Positions 34,982-47,000 of a stretch of DNA of 64,000 nucleotides are shown in pieces. The stretch's first letter is position 1; every line of letters begins with the position of its first letter. The DNA comes from Apricaphanius iberus (Eukaryota; Chordata; Actinopteri; Cyprinodontiformes; Aphaniidae): the NCBI GenBank assembly GCA_028564705.1, contig JAPXFQ010002747.1, positions 1,488,001 to 1,552,000 on the forward strand, given 5' to 3'. Below the pieces are notes generated by a model that saw only the letters and a program-made list of their open reading frames with translations, did not search any database and was not told the DNA's origin. The position numbers and the translations under genes are program-made.

Positions 34982-35690
34982 GTAACTCTGGAGGAGCAGC
35001 ATAAATCCACAGCTATGGTAGAAGAATCTATTAACAAGACACGGCAGATTTGCACCCTGCAAATCTGGCCATTCTGGAACAGGGCAAGAAAACGGCATTT
35101 ATTGGTAGAAAGACATAAGAAGCTTGAATTGCAGTTCACCACAAGCCAGTAGTGGAGACATTTTACATTAAGCAGACATTCCCGACACTGAAACATGGTG
35201 GTGGCATCATCTTGCTGTGGGGATGCCTTTTCTACAGTTGCAGAAAGGAAGCTGGTCAGAGTTGCAAAACTTAAGCATAGTTTTATTCTCTAACAGGACA
35301 ATTACTGTACCTTGTAAAAGCTCCACCAGAGTAGTTTAAAGCATGTCCACATGTTTGAACGGTCGAGTCCTTCATCAAAATTGACAGTATGTGGCAAGTC
35401 CTGAAAACTGCTGATCACTGGTGCTCTCCATCAAATTTCGGTTTGAGTTATGCTGCAATGAAGAATATGCACAAATGTAATGTTCTAGCATTGCAAAGCT
35501 GTTGCTGTTGTATCCAAAAGGAATATCAGTGGGTTCCAACCTCATATCAGAAACTATGTTTGTGACCAGATTTTTTTGAGCCATTTAAAATGATTGTAGT
35601 GAAACATCTAGCAGGAACACACAGATTTTTATTCATGACAAAAATAAAAACTGTGACTGTAGCATGACAAAATGTGAGAACTCTTAAGGT
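34979..35690 (+). mobile_element. Tc1-like transposon relic (different family from its neighbour)
   Basis: The plus strand reads VTLEEQHKSTAMVEESINKT near 34984-35040 (helix-turn-helix segment). Near 35180-35260 it encodes a degraded KHGGG-x-I-x-LWG segment upstream of the second catalytic aspartate. Intervening parts are deleted or broken. It starts exactly where the (TA)n ends. Confidence 0.55.
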
Positions 35691-38600
35691 GCATCCTTTC
35701 TTCTGTAAGCCACTGCATACAAAAATTAAAGAAAACTACCCAAGTTATAAAGTGCAGGTGATAAAAGGTCTAGAAATAATCAGCTTGGATTATTACATGA
35801 ATCGATCTTGTCTCATTGCTTCCTCGCAACACATTTTAAAACACCATCCTGACATCAGTGTTGCCATTTGTCTGCTTAATGCAATCCATGAGAAAGAAAG
35901 GAACCAGATGTTCCCATGACCATGTCAAGGTCGCCATTCTGATAGCTGAACGTGGTAGTGATCAACGGCAGATGTTCTCAGAGTTAGCTGCACCATATGG
36001 CTTCAACTCGTCCACAGGCCTTTTCACAGCACAGCCCTTGTAAACACGAATCAGAGTGTGGGTTTTTTTCCCCCCCTGTAGAACATGTCCTAAATCCAAT
36101 CACCTAGTCCCTTTAAAGGGGATGAGGTTGATGAATGGGAATGTGTAGTGGTAGTAGTGACCCATAAACTTCTGCTGAGATTACAGGCGGATAGTCAGCC
36201 TGGCCTCGTCGGGGCACCAGAAAACAGCTACAGCTTAAAAAGGGATTGTTTAGAAAGACAATGGTGTCTACCTGGTTTTAATCCCTTGCTCTAAAACAGT
36301 CCAGGGGATTGACAGACTTTAATAAATGAAAGTGCTCCTTTAATCAGGATTTGACAAAGTGCCTCTTTGTGTTAATACGACATTTTTTACAGCATGGTTT
36401 TTGACATCTGCTGCAGTGAGTGGTGTTAACCCTCCACTGCCCCGGTTGCAATGAGCAGACATTTCCAAACAGATCTCCTGCAAGAAAAAGTAAATAAAAG
36501 GGAGGATCCAGAGTACAATCCCCTTTTTGCTCACAATAGGGTTTCTCCTTGGGTAGAAATATCAGCATTAGCTATTCTGAGATATAGAAGTTGTTACTAG
36601 AAAACAATACTTTAACCCCAACATCCTGCATTAGAGTTAACTGACCAGATTCATAGTTGTCTGCATAAAGGAGCACTTTATCTACTTTCACCAACATCTT
36701 TAAGAAGCTAATGGAAAATTAAAAAAAGCCTACAACTAAAGGTTGGATATGGAAGAGGAACATGATAGTGACATCTATTGTGTCCATGTTGTAGTTGCAA
36801 CAACAGAAAAATCATTCCAGGGATTGGGTTGCCAATACACCCAGTGATCAGCCTGATAAATGTCCAGTGAAGAATCTATCCTAGAGGAGTTTAACTGACA
36901 GCTAGCGTTAGCCAAGTTACCAAGTGAGTTAGCTTCCCTATCCAGGAGGAAAGTTGCTGTTTCCACACGTATTTGATGATGTGAAAATGTTTTATGTGGG
37001 TCCATCTACTGTAGGCTTCACCTAAAACTACGCTAGTTATTGCTCTTCTCTGATCACTCCTCTCCTGAGATGGATAACGATATCTCCAGGGCTCTGGAGC
37101 AGCTGCTTGACTTGCCGACTCCGCCATTTTTCTCAGTGCTGAGCCGACCATATCATTGGAACAATTAACAATTAATATCATTGCATGTGCAAGTGCAGAT
37201 GGCAACCCTGTTGGCGTTTCCTTAGCTGACCTGGATATAACCGTGATCATGTTTTTAATTCGGGGGGGTGGGGGGAAAGCGATGGGAATGTGGTTTATAT
37301 AGGGTAATTTCAATCTGTAAAGCAATTTGAAATGTAATCTTGTCTGAAAAGCACTTTATAAAGTTTGATTGATTGATTGACTGATTGATTGATGCAGAGC
37401 TATGCATATATGGATGACGGTGTATATGCATGCATGTTTATGTGGATTTAACATTTTGATTAAGAATTTGTATGAAAATGCAGGGGAAGGACTGGATGCT
37501 TTTATGATTTTATGCTTTTCTTTCCTGTTTTAACATTTGCAAATATTCAAAATTAAATTTTAAAAATAGAGCACTGTGCAGAATATCACAATCACCAAAG
37601 ACTGCTTGGATGCAATATTTTGTATGATAAAATAGAATGGATGCAACTTTAGCAGGAAAATAATGTGTTGGACCTATTGGATCGACTTTCGCTGCCTGCG
37701 ATGTTAACACTTGATGTGTATTTTTTGCGGAGAGGAAGCTTGAGCACACAAAAAGAAGGCAAATAAAGAAAATAGTCAAGCTATAGGTTTATCTTAAGAG
37801 AAATTGTCACTGTTTTACATTTTTTCCTGATATCCTGAAGTCCATATTTCAAGCGTTAATCCTTGGTTAACATTCAAGTAAAACAGGGATGAAACCTAAA
37901 TAACTTTATTGCTGGTTTTGGGGGTTTTAATATATAGTTCAAATGCCTAAATAACAACCTTTCAAAGAAATCTCTTCTTTCTTCATGTATGCAAGACAGC
38001 AGACTGTCATTACATCTGGCAGCATGTCCTTATTTATATGTAATTAATCTGTCAAGACAGCTGGCCTAGAGCCATATTGGGAAGAAAACCTCATTACTTA
38101 CTTAGCAGAGGCTAATCGAAAAGAATGTGTAATTACATCAAAACTAAAATGGAAAGCTGCATTTTAATAATTAAAGCCCAGCGTATCAGCATTGAGGCAT
38201 GATAAAATAGTTTCAAAACCAAGGATTACAAGAGTAAATCCGAGCTGGCCAGATGTGAGGGCAGGAGGGGCCACATGCTTTCTGGGGCCAGATTAAGGCA
38301 AAAATCCCACAGAGGCGCTCCGTCTTTTTTCCACCCCAGCTTAGAGGCTTGTGTCGATTCAACATGCTGTAATCCACCGATTAGCTGATATAATAACCTG
38401 TAAATACACTTTGGCACTGACGTTTCCCAGGGCCAGCGGGCTTGGCTCCGACAGCCAGAATGTATGCCGAACGCGGAGAAGAGTTAGATGAACTTTCTGG
38501 GAAGCACACTGTGGTCCCAGACAGACAGCTGTGCTTGACATGTGATCCCTGGTTTCCCTGAAACTCTGATGAATTATCTCCAGCTCTAGATACACCAAAT

Positions 38601-38860
38601 GAATCAACTAAGTGCTTTGGCAGAGCCAGGGTAAGGTTTTACGTCTTCCCCCAGATCAGTTTGTGATAAAGATTTAGAACACATTACACCGTGTTTCAGC
38701 AGGTTTGTGGACTTCAGCCATTAGAATCACAGTCCTAAGCAAGATCCATTATACCCTTTTAAACATGTTCACATTTTGCCAAGTCTCAAAAACTAACTTC
38801 CCTGGGATCAATGAAAAACATTTGGCTACAAAGTAAAGTAAAGCTTAATCCTAAAGGGGG
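35690..38860. other. Intergenic DNA with a LINE tail; no gene recognised
   Basis: Near 37305-37395 a LINE-like tail (tctgtaaagcaatttgaaat, aaagcactttataaagtttg) ends in a (TTGA)n-type repeat. Around 36895-37150 there is a GC-richer patch of unknown nature. About 38220-38640 is GC-balanced and unique-looking and may be a conserved non-coding element. None of the open frames carries recognisable motifs. Confidence 0.45.
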
Positions 38861-38864
38861 CCGC

Positions 38865-39037
38865 GGGGGGCTGGTGCCCATCTCCAGCTGTCAATGGGCG
38901 AGAGACGGGGTACACCCTGGACAGGTCGCCAGTCCATCACAGGGCCACATAGAGACAGACAGGACAAACAACCATGCACGCACACACCCACACCTAAGGA
39001 CCATTTAGAATGATCAATTAACCTGACAGTCAAAGAC
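38865..39037 (-). repeat. SINE 3' half, reverse orientation
   Basis: The plus strand has ggtgcccatctccagctgtc, gagagacggggtacaccctg, gacaggtcgccagtccatca and a cacacccacacctaaggacc stretch. These are the reverse of the 3' body of the SINE family at 45795. Confidence 0.62.
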
Positions 39038-39044
39038 CCTGCAT

Positions 39045-40250
39045 CTTCTCGTCTGTTGCGGTCGGGCCACAGCACCTCATCCATATCAAAAGCAATGTTA
39101 TCCCTGGGCAAGCAGCAGGGGAAATATCGCCTAGCATGGCAAATCCAGCCATTTAAAGTATCAGCTGCTATATCTCCACATGCTTCCTCCATAGCTTGGA
39201 GAAGAGGTATATTCGTTTTTGGATTTCGGTCATACACTTTCTATCTCCAGGCAGAAAAATTATTCCTCAATAGGATTGAGGGACGGAGAATATGGAGGGA
39301 GATAAACAACTAAAATGTGTGGGTGGGTTGTGAACCATTTACAAGCCAGAGCAGACCTGTGGAAACTTACATTGTCCCAAATGTCAACGTACCTGAGCTG
39401 CCCTGGTCCGTCTACCCGATCCGTTGGAAGGAGTTTGTTTTGTTTTGTGTCCAGGAATGTGATCAGATGGGCGGAGTTGTAGGGGCCAAGAGTAGCATGG
39501 TGATGGATGATGCCGTGGTGGTTAGGCGCTGCACACGTTTCGACCAAGGTGGCCAGGGACTTCAACAAAGCCACACCTGCCATTGGCAGGTGTGGCTTTG
39601 TTATTCCTTCCTCTCTTTCGGCTTTTTGTGAGATTGAACCCAACCTAGTAAACTAGTACTCCACTGCTGCCACCTTTAGCTCAAGGACTCTGAAACGCAC
39701 ATTACAATATCAGAAATAGACATGGAGTGGTCACTAATGTGAAGCACAATCATTATCTTTACAATATTGAAATATGTATACTTTACTGTATATGGTGTTG
39801 ATATGCAGTACTGCAATTTTCTAGTTTGAGTATTTTTCTTACATATTCTTATTTTTGGACCATCTAGATGATGGATGCTACAGTGTACCTGCTCAAATTT
39901 GGCTGAACTCTTTGTCCAGCCTCCCTCATTATTAGACTATGGTTGACCACATGATCAACCAAAGTGGCTCGGATCTCATCAGACATTACGGTCCTTGGCC
40001 AGCCTCGTCCTCATCCTTCTCTTACTCTCACTCCTCTGGCTCTGCCTCCATGTCCAAATTTGGCATCCATCGCTCATCTGTTGCTCTTTTATTCTAAAGC
40101 TCTGATTGCTAATTGTAAAACTGTGTGAAGGGTGGTTGCCGTTGTGATGAGTCAAACTACATATTTTAATAATAGTGTGTTCCTTATGAAAACAAAATAT
40201 TTTCTGCATTATTGTATGCAGTGTTTTGTGAGTTACATGTTGTAGTCATT
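39045..40250 (-). pseudogene. Tc1/mariner (DDE_3-like) transposase pseudogene
   Basis: Read from 40050 leftwards, the N-terminal part has RTVMSDEIRATLVDHV (a helix-turn-helix segment near 39935-39990). The catalytic core near 39270-39535 includes HHHATLGPYNSAHLITFLDT, VDIWDNVSFHRS with an aspartate, and YLPPYSPSLNPIEE. After NPIEE a stop codon and a 2-base deletion shift the frame, then YDRNPKTNIPLLQAMEEACG and NIAFDMDEVLWPDRNRR complete the C-terminus. Breaks also separate the N-terminal part from the core. Outer terminal repeats were not resolved. Confidence 0.72.
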
Positions 40251-40514
40251 GTGTCTCAAGTTCCAGAATGTGTGTAAACAATTGAGAAAAACTGTAAAAA
40301 GATAAGAGAAGTCAGTGATTTTCAAAGATATACATGAATTATGAGGGACAGAATGTAATAGAAAAATTCCTGGAAATCAGATTTTATGCTTTCTAAAAAT
40401 TTACTTGTATAATCGTGCAGAAAATAAGTATTAGGTCATGACAATAATTCACCCTAATGATTTGTACTCAACCTTGTTTGGCAATGACGATGGTCAAACG
40501 TTTTCTGTAGGTCA

Positions 40515-40725
40515 GGAATCCCTAAATCCACTCCTCAAGGGCTGGTATCCTGCTCAGTTTAGTTCTTTCCCTGGTTCAACACCAGAATCAAATGACTGCT
40601 CATTAGCAGGCCTCTGCAGAACTTTGACATGCATGAGGAGGAAGTTGGAACATTTGTATTAGCTGTGTTTGAGCAGAAACAAATCTAAAACTAGATGGGC
40701 ACCGGCCCTTGAGGACTGGATTTTA
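40515..40725. mobile_element. hAT-type MITE (ctcaagggctggta ends)
   Basis: The left part (aaatccactcctcaagggct, ggtatcctgc) and the right part (gggcaccggcccttgaggac, tggatt) are inverted relative to each other, the pattern of a well-known fish MITE with ctcgagggccggtgtcctgca-like ends. The middle holds aaatgactgctcattagcag. It lies between two Tc1 relics. Confidence 0.5.
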
Positions 40726-40739
40726 AGATAACTGGTGTA

Positions 40740-42000
40740 GGTCTTTACCAGGTTTGCACACACTGTAGCAGGTATTGGAAAAAGGTATTTTTCAGGCGGT
40801 GTGTTTGAGATCATCGTCATGCTGGAAATACCCAGCCACGTTTCATCCTTGGTGCCCTCACTAATGAAGAAAAATCTCATAATACATGGCCCCTTTCCTC
40901 CCTTCCTGAATACACATCAGTTGTTCTGTCTCCTTTCCAGAAAAGCAGCACCAAAGCATAATGTTTCCAAACCCATACTTTAGAGTGGATATGGTGTTCT
41001 CAGGATGCAACTCGGAATCCCCCCACCCCCACCAATGAGTTCTATTTTGTTGTCGTCGAACCAAGTAACATTCCCCCAATCCTCATCTGGATCATCCACA
41101 AAGTGTCTTGCTAACTTTAGATGAGCCTGGACATGTGCTGGCTTAAACAGGGGGACGACATAGTGTGTGTTATGAAGACTAACACAAAAATGTATTACGA
41201 AGAGTAACCTTGGTTACACTGGTCACAGTTGTCTTTACATCATTTACCAGTACCCCCAGTGTACTTCTAGGCTTTTTTCCTCATTGTTCAAGATCATGTG
41301 CACCTAGCGAGTTGAGATCTGGCATGGAGCCTCAGGTCGGGGGAGATTGTCGATGATCTTTTATTTATTCCAATTTCTCATAATTACTCCAGTAGTTTAT
41401 CTCTTCTCACCAAGCTTCTTGCCTATTGTACATTGGCTCTTCCCAGTGTAGTGCAGGTGTACAGTCTTGTCCATGGTGTACTTTTACAGCTCTCTGGTCT
41501 TTGCCACGGTGAAGGTTGACTGATGGTGTGGACAGGTGTGTTTTATACAGGAGTTTAAAAAGGTGCCACTGATACAACTTATGAGTGGAGGATTGAAGAG
41601 TTTCTTAAAAAAGTAGAAACAGGTGAGGGCCAGAATTCTGAATGATTGTAGGTGCTTAGTACTCATTTTCTACACCCTTACATTGTCTCACACAGGTCAC
41701 GTGAACCTGGGATTAAAATGACAGGCCTTTCATCTTTTTTAATGGGACAACTGGCACAACCAATGGCTACCAAATAATGACTGGTTCTGTGTCCCTGGTT
41801 TTGGTCTGAAATATGCAAATCAACTACATTACAAAAGCCTACGACATTGTGAAGATGCTAACTGAAGCTAAGAGTGTATCAATATCCACAGTAAAGTTTG
41901 TGCACAGATGTGCCTAGAGAGGACACTCAGCGAGGATAAAGCAATTACTAAAAAGGAAACCCGTTTTTTGTTTGCAAATGTACACGAACAAAGACCTTAG
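40740..42000 (-). mobile_element. Tc1-like transposon relic
   Basis: On the minus strand near 40870-41080 the frame reads GFGNIMLWCCFSGKE, a decayed version of the G-x-x-I-M-W-G-C-F segment in Tc1 transposases, and gatgaggattgggggaatgt near 41090 is upstream coding remains. The rest is non-coding or broken, and the limits are approximate. Confidence 0.5.
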
Positions 42001-42113
42001 TTAGATAACTGGTCCTGTTGTCTGACGAAACTAAATTGGAACCGTTTTGCCGTAATAGCCATTGTTGCATTTAGAAGAAAAAGTACACCGCTGAATAGTA
42101 TTCCAACTGAAAA

Positions 42114-42140
42114 GGGGGTGGGGGGTGGGGGGGGGGGGGG
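42114..42140 (+). repeat. Poly-G tract
   Basis: A nearly pure G run on the plus strand (gggggtggggggtgggggggggg with a few T). It could form a G-quadruplex on this strand. Confidence 0.85.
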
Positions 42141-42239
42141 CATGATGAAGACGCAGCTTTCTCTGTAAATATTGAAAGATAAAGATATCTGCAAGGGGGT
42201 TGAGACTTGAGCACAAGGTAGATGGCGACCCTAAGCATT

Positions 42240-42450
42240 CAACGAGAGTAGACACTAGCTTCAACACAAGTCAATGTTTTGGCTTGTCCAAAACAAAGCC
42301 CTGATCTCAAGCCTAAAGAAAATTTGTGGGCAGATCTGAAAAGGAGTGTGTGAGTGAGGTAGCCTACAAAATGGACTCGGACCAGTCCTGTTCAGGGGAA
42401 TTGTCTTCCAGCAAACGATTGTAGAAAGGAAACCCAAAACATTTGACCCA
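42240..42450 (+). mobile_element. Tc1-like transposon 3' relic
   Basis: The plus strand has cctgatctcaagcctaaaga and aaatttgtgggcagatctga, encoding a decayed PDL-x-P-x-ENLWADLKRSV, the glutamate-containing segment of a Tc1 transposase. Its orientation opposes the relic at 40740, so these are separate copies or rearranged. Confidence 0.45.
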
Positions 42451-43329
42451 AGTCAACCAAAGTTTAACAGGAATGCACATCATACAAATAAGATTATTGT
42501 AAACTGAATGATTTTGAAGACAAATCAGTGATCAGATTTAACTTTAGACAGTAAAACAATGTGTATATATCCTTATTAGGCTTAATTTCTGGTTTCAGCT
42601 GTATCTATTCCGGCTGGTTACTTTTTGGGATAGCCCAGAATGTGCTGGATTTTCCTTTATGACCAAAGCTATGACAATAAAAAAATAACAGATGTCGTGA
42701 TTCATAAAATACAGTCTCCATTTCCATCCAAACCCAAAAACGACTGTATTCAAAACAGAGTATTTAAAACTATTTTTGTAATTCTTTTTATTATTTCGTA
42801 AGACACTTTGTTGTCATGATTTTGGTTCATAGCACATTAATGCCTGATGAGACAAAAAAATGTTAACAAAAGATTTACAAATCATGAAAGCAAACATAAA
42901 CAAAATCTTATATATAAAACATAGCAGGGGTAATAAATATTACACACACAAAAACAGAAGTAAACAATGTTATTAACCTATTTGGTTTGGGCAATGTTTG
43001 GAGTAAGTTACTGATCTGAAAAGCTTTTTTAATCTCCTGGAGAAAGCTGTTCAGCTAAAGCTCTGCAGAATAATCACCACAAACCCCTTTCTTCCACCTT
43101 CTAACATTACTATGAGAAAGAAACACGTGCTAGTGCAACAGTGCGTTCTTCTCATGAAGCTGTTTTCTTTCGTGTGCGCGCCTCAAGCAGGAACACGTAT
43201 AGTGCAGAAAAATAAACACCAAAACGGCTTCAGTCACCCATTTTTAGTCATAAGTTCAGCGAAAAAATGTGAACGGTAAACACTAAGTTGACATGTTTTA
43301 GAAGATGAAACGTAATTGGCTTATTTGGA

Positions 43330-44015
43330 CTACTTTAAAAAAAATTTTTTATTTATTTATTTATTTATCTTTCTTGCAGGGCTACATTGGCCTCCCATCT
43401 CTGGGCGTGTTTGCATATTCACGAGAGATGGATATCAGTTTTGGTTCAGTCAAGTATCAGAAACGTGTCATAAACACGACATGGCTGAAAGTTTCACTCC
43501 GAATTGTGTACTTAAAACATCACTGTGCAATCATTTCCTTTGTTGAAGCAAATCAGGAGAAGTACAAATGTCAGGAATTATTTTTTCTTGCTGACACACA
43601 AGCGTATTCAAGATTTGGTATTTCTTTCTTCAACTCTTGAGCGAGAGAAAGCGAAGAGTTTGGCGCCTCCTGTGTGGAGTGCAGGGACGAGGTTGTCGGA
43701 CCTCCGCCTGGACGTCTCCCCTCTGCAGGTTCCAACCCTCCAGTGCTACTTCTGTTGCAAAGTGCAGGCAGTTAATGTCTCTCTACCCCTCCCTTTTGGT
43801 TTGAGGAATTTAGAAATCAATACAACATAAAAAAAACTAAGTTATCGCTGATGTATAAATAAAAGAGGAAAAAATGTCCAAAATAGCTACTGTAAGGGAG
43901 AGGGCAGTGTGACAAAGAGTGCATCCTTGTCTGTAGAAAATCAGTCCATCCACACAAAACAAGCGTTAACCCTTGTAATGTCCATGCGCCAACGGTCTGT
44001 CGTTTGGAAGAGAAG
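43330..44015 (-). other. plekhg5: Probable plekhg5 3' UTR and polyadenylation signals
   Basis: Downstream of the TAA at 44016-44018 the minus strand has no further coding. At about 43349-43370 it carries overlapping AATAAA motifs (aataaataaataaat), giving a 3' UTR of roughly 650-690 nt. A second AATAAA near 42783-42788 allows a longer form. This is inference only. Confidence 0.4.
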
Positions 44016-44025
44016 TTATACCTCC
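44016..44025 (-). CDS. plekhg5: plekhg5 terminal coding exon, SEV stop
   Basis: The acceptor tatgtccctctttccag is followed by GGAGGTATAA. Joined to the TC of exon 13, this gives S-E-V-stop, the C-terminus of mammalian PLEKHG5 (STLTASEV). Ten coding bases carry most of the PDZ ligand. Confidence 0.8.
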
Positions 44026-47000
44026 CTGGAAAGAGGGACATAAATATTAACAGGCATGTTCCTACACATTCAAAATGACCTAAAACTGCAGGTTGATGTT
44101 TCAAAAGTAATTGACTTACGATGCCGTTAGCGTGGAGTTTAGAACAAGAGTGGTGCGTATCTTGAAAAGTTCAGCTCTAGTCAGCTTCTTGTACGGCTGG
44201 ACTGGAGATTTCCTCTTTTTGTTTTTGGGTGAATTGGTGTCTGCAATCGTCTCGCATTTCCTTTCTGAGGCTCTAGATGGGGCCGTTTCCACGTCCAGCT
44301 CGTTGCCTTCGTGCAGTCCAGCCAGGGTCCTGCGGTTGTGTATGGCCTCAACTCTGCTCAAGCTGGCTTTCAGTTTATCAGAGGACATGCTCACGCTCAA
44401 GCAGTCTTCTGATCGGTTGAGGCCATTCCGCTGCAGTTCCGACAGGCTCTTACTGTGAGCCAGAGGGGACGTGTCTATGTCCTCGAAGTCCAGCTCCTGG
44501 GACTCGGTTGTTTGAGAGTGCATGTGAGAGATGGGGTCGTCGCCGTGGACGCGTTGCAGGAGGTTGTCCTCAGAGCGAGAGAAGGTTAGAGAGGACAACC
44601 TCTGCATGCACTGAAGCCTGGACTGCACCGGAGGTCGCCGGCGAGGTTTGGATGACTGAACAACCGACAGCTGGGATCCTACAGACTCGTTCTCCTCATC
44701 CTCCTCGTCGTCTTCCTCCTGTTCTCCCGCTTTCCCATTTTCACCGAACTCCAGCTCCTGATCTCCCACTTCCTCCATCTCCTCTCCCCCGCTCTGGACG
44801 GGCTGTAGCTGCAGCTCTCGCAGAAGGGATTCAGGAGACAGGGTACCATAAGCGCTGTCCATGGAGAGGGAGCGACGCTGAGGGTCCAGCTCCTCACTCT
44901 CCTCTTGAATCTGCTCAATGTAAACAGTGGGATGGACTCTGTAGGTGGTGCGCGGGGGGTCGGCCCTCTCCGATAGGAGAACCAAGTCAGACTCAGAGTC
45001 TCTGCTGGAGATTTCCTGTTGGTGCTCAGCCGGCTCATCGACGTCCATCACGGACAGGGTCTCAGTCGAGCCGTCCGATTGGCTGGAAAAACATAAAGAC
45101 AATAAATGCAGATGTCAAAGTTTCTAAAGAAAATTGTAAAAGATAAAAAAGGAGCAAAGTTCAACCAAAAACAACAAGATGGCATGTAATTACACAAAAT
45201 CAAGAAGCTACCTGTCAATTGTTTTGATACAACCTATTAATTAAAAGTTTGTAGAACCACCTTCAGGTCATGTGGGTGTCACAACCAACGAAGCCAATTT
45301 AACAGAGAAAACGGTTTTCTCCTGGCAAGTCTTTTTTTGAAAAAGCCACCCGACCGATCATTTGGATGAATATTTGTCTAAACAAGGCCTAATATGTCCC
45401 TGAAAATCTGGGATAAATTAGGAAAATATTTTATCTAGAAGTGAAAATTTTTAGCAGTTTAAATGTAGACAAGGTTTTTGGAGTAGGCGAGAAAAAATTC
45501 TAACTCAACTCTTGATTAAAAAATGAGCATATACATCCCCATACATTATTAGTTAAATCAATGTTTAACTCAAAAATGTTCTAATTCCTTTTACGATTTA
45601 AGGAGATGGTTTTAGACGCTGTTAGATAGATTTTATTTGAGGGACTTCTTGATTCTATGTTCTTAATTGTAATTGAGCCTTGGTGTGACGAGTGAACTGT
45701 ACTCAGTTTGTCTAAAAAAAACAATAAAATAAAAAGATTCATCTAGGTTAAAACCTGATTCCTGACATCACACAGAGTCAGAGAGCTTTGGATTAGTGCC
45801 CATCTCCAGTGTTCATTGGGTGAGGGACCAGATACACCCTGGACAGGTTGCCAGTCATAATTTACAAGGCAACACAGTGACACAAAGGACAGACAACTGG
45901 GCACTCACACCCTCATATTTGTTTTTGGACTGTGTGAAGGCGCCAGAGAACCCAGAGAGAACTACCACGTGTGTTGGGAGAACATGAAAAGTCCACGAAG
46001 GAAGAGTCCAGGCCGGGATTTGAACTGAAGACCTGTGCTCCGACTTGCAGCCTCAATGTGTACCCACAACTTGGATATCTGGTCTATTACTCAGAGGAAT
46101 ACCTTTTATCAATTGTTCTATCATACCAACAAGATAAAAAAATGTTAATAATTTTTCTAATTTAACTTTAATTGATAAAATTTGCAATATTTAAATGTCT
46201 TATAAAGGAAGAAAAAGATTTTGAGAATTTATATTTCTGGGAGGAGCGAATGCTGCAAGTTAGTGACTCAATACCGTAGGCTGGATTTTCTTATATTTCA
46301 ATAACACACTGACTGCAATGTTTAATAACTAGGATTAAACTGGAACGGATGCAAATGACTTTCAATCTGTCTGAACTATGTACTTAAAAACACATTTCTT
46401 AAGGTGTATAACCACAAAAGGTGGTGTGAACTGCAGCTACTTAGATAAACTGAACAGAATTAACCAAAAGAATTAGGTTGATAAGTGCAACATCTCATTA
46501 CCTCGAGTTCTGCTCCTCCTTGTGCCGCAGGATCGGGGAGCTCGTAGTGGAGTTGCTGCTCTCATCTTCCTCTTCCTCCTCATCCTCGGCTGTGGATTTC
46601 TTCTGAATGTCTTTCTGCCGCAGTGCTTCCTGACTGCGGAGCCTCTGCAGCTGGTTCTAAAATGGCAATAATTTCACAAAATGAACACAATCATACGAAA
46701 AGTACAAACCTTTTAGCTGAAAACGTGAGTTGAACCATTTTGCTAACCTGGACATTGCAAACTGCATCTATCCAGCTCCGCCCCTGGGAGGCGCTGTTGG
46801 CTTGGAAAGTGTAAGCTGCAACCGCACTCTTGAACTCATTGAGGTAGATAAGGATAAAAGAACCTGAGAATATGAAGGAATTTGTAATGTCAGTCCTAGA
46901 GACATACAAAAATAAATACATTATTTATTACAATTTATTTTACTGCTCATTTTTAAGGATTTTTTTCACAACATTGTATTTCCTCCAGGCTGAGGATTTC

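Noticed and set aside
36891..37325. 144-codon minus-strand frame
   Set aside because: No motif or splice structure; the region looks like repeat-derived sequence.
44508..45146. 212-codon plus-strand open frame
   Set aside because: It lies wholly opposite plekhg5 exon 13, whose GC-rich coding sequence explains the open antisense frame.
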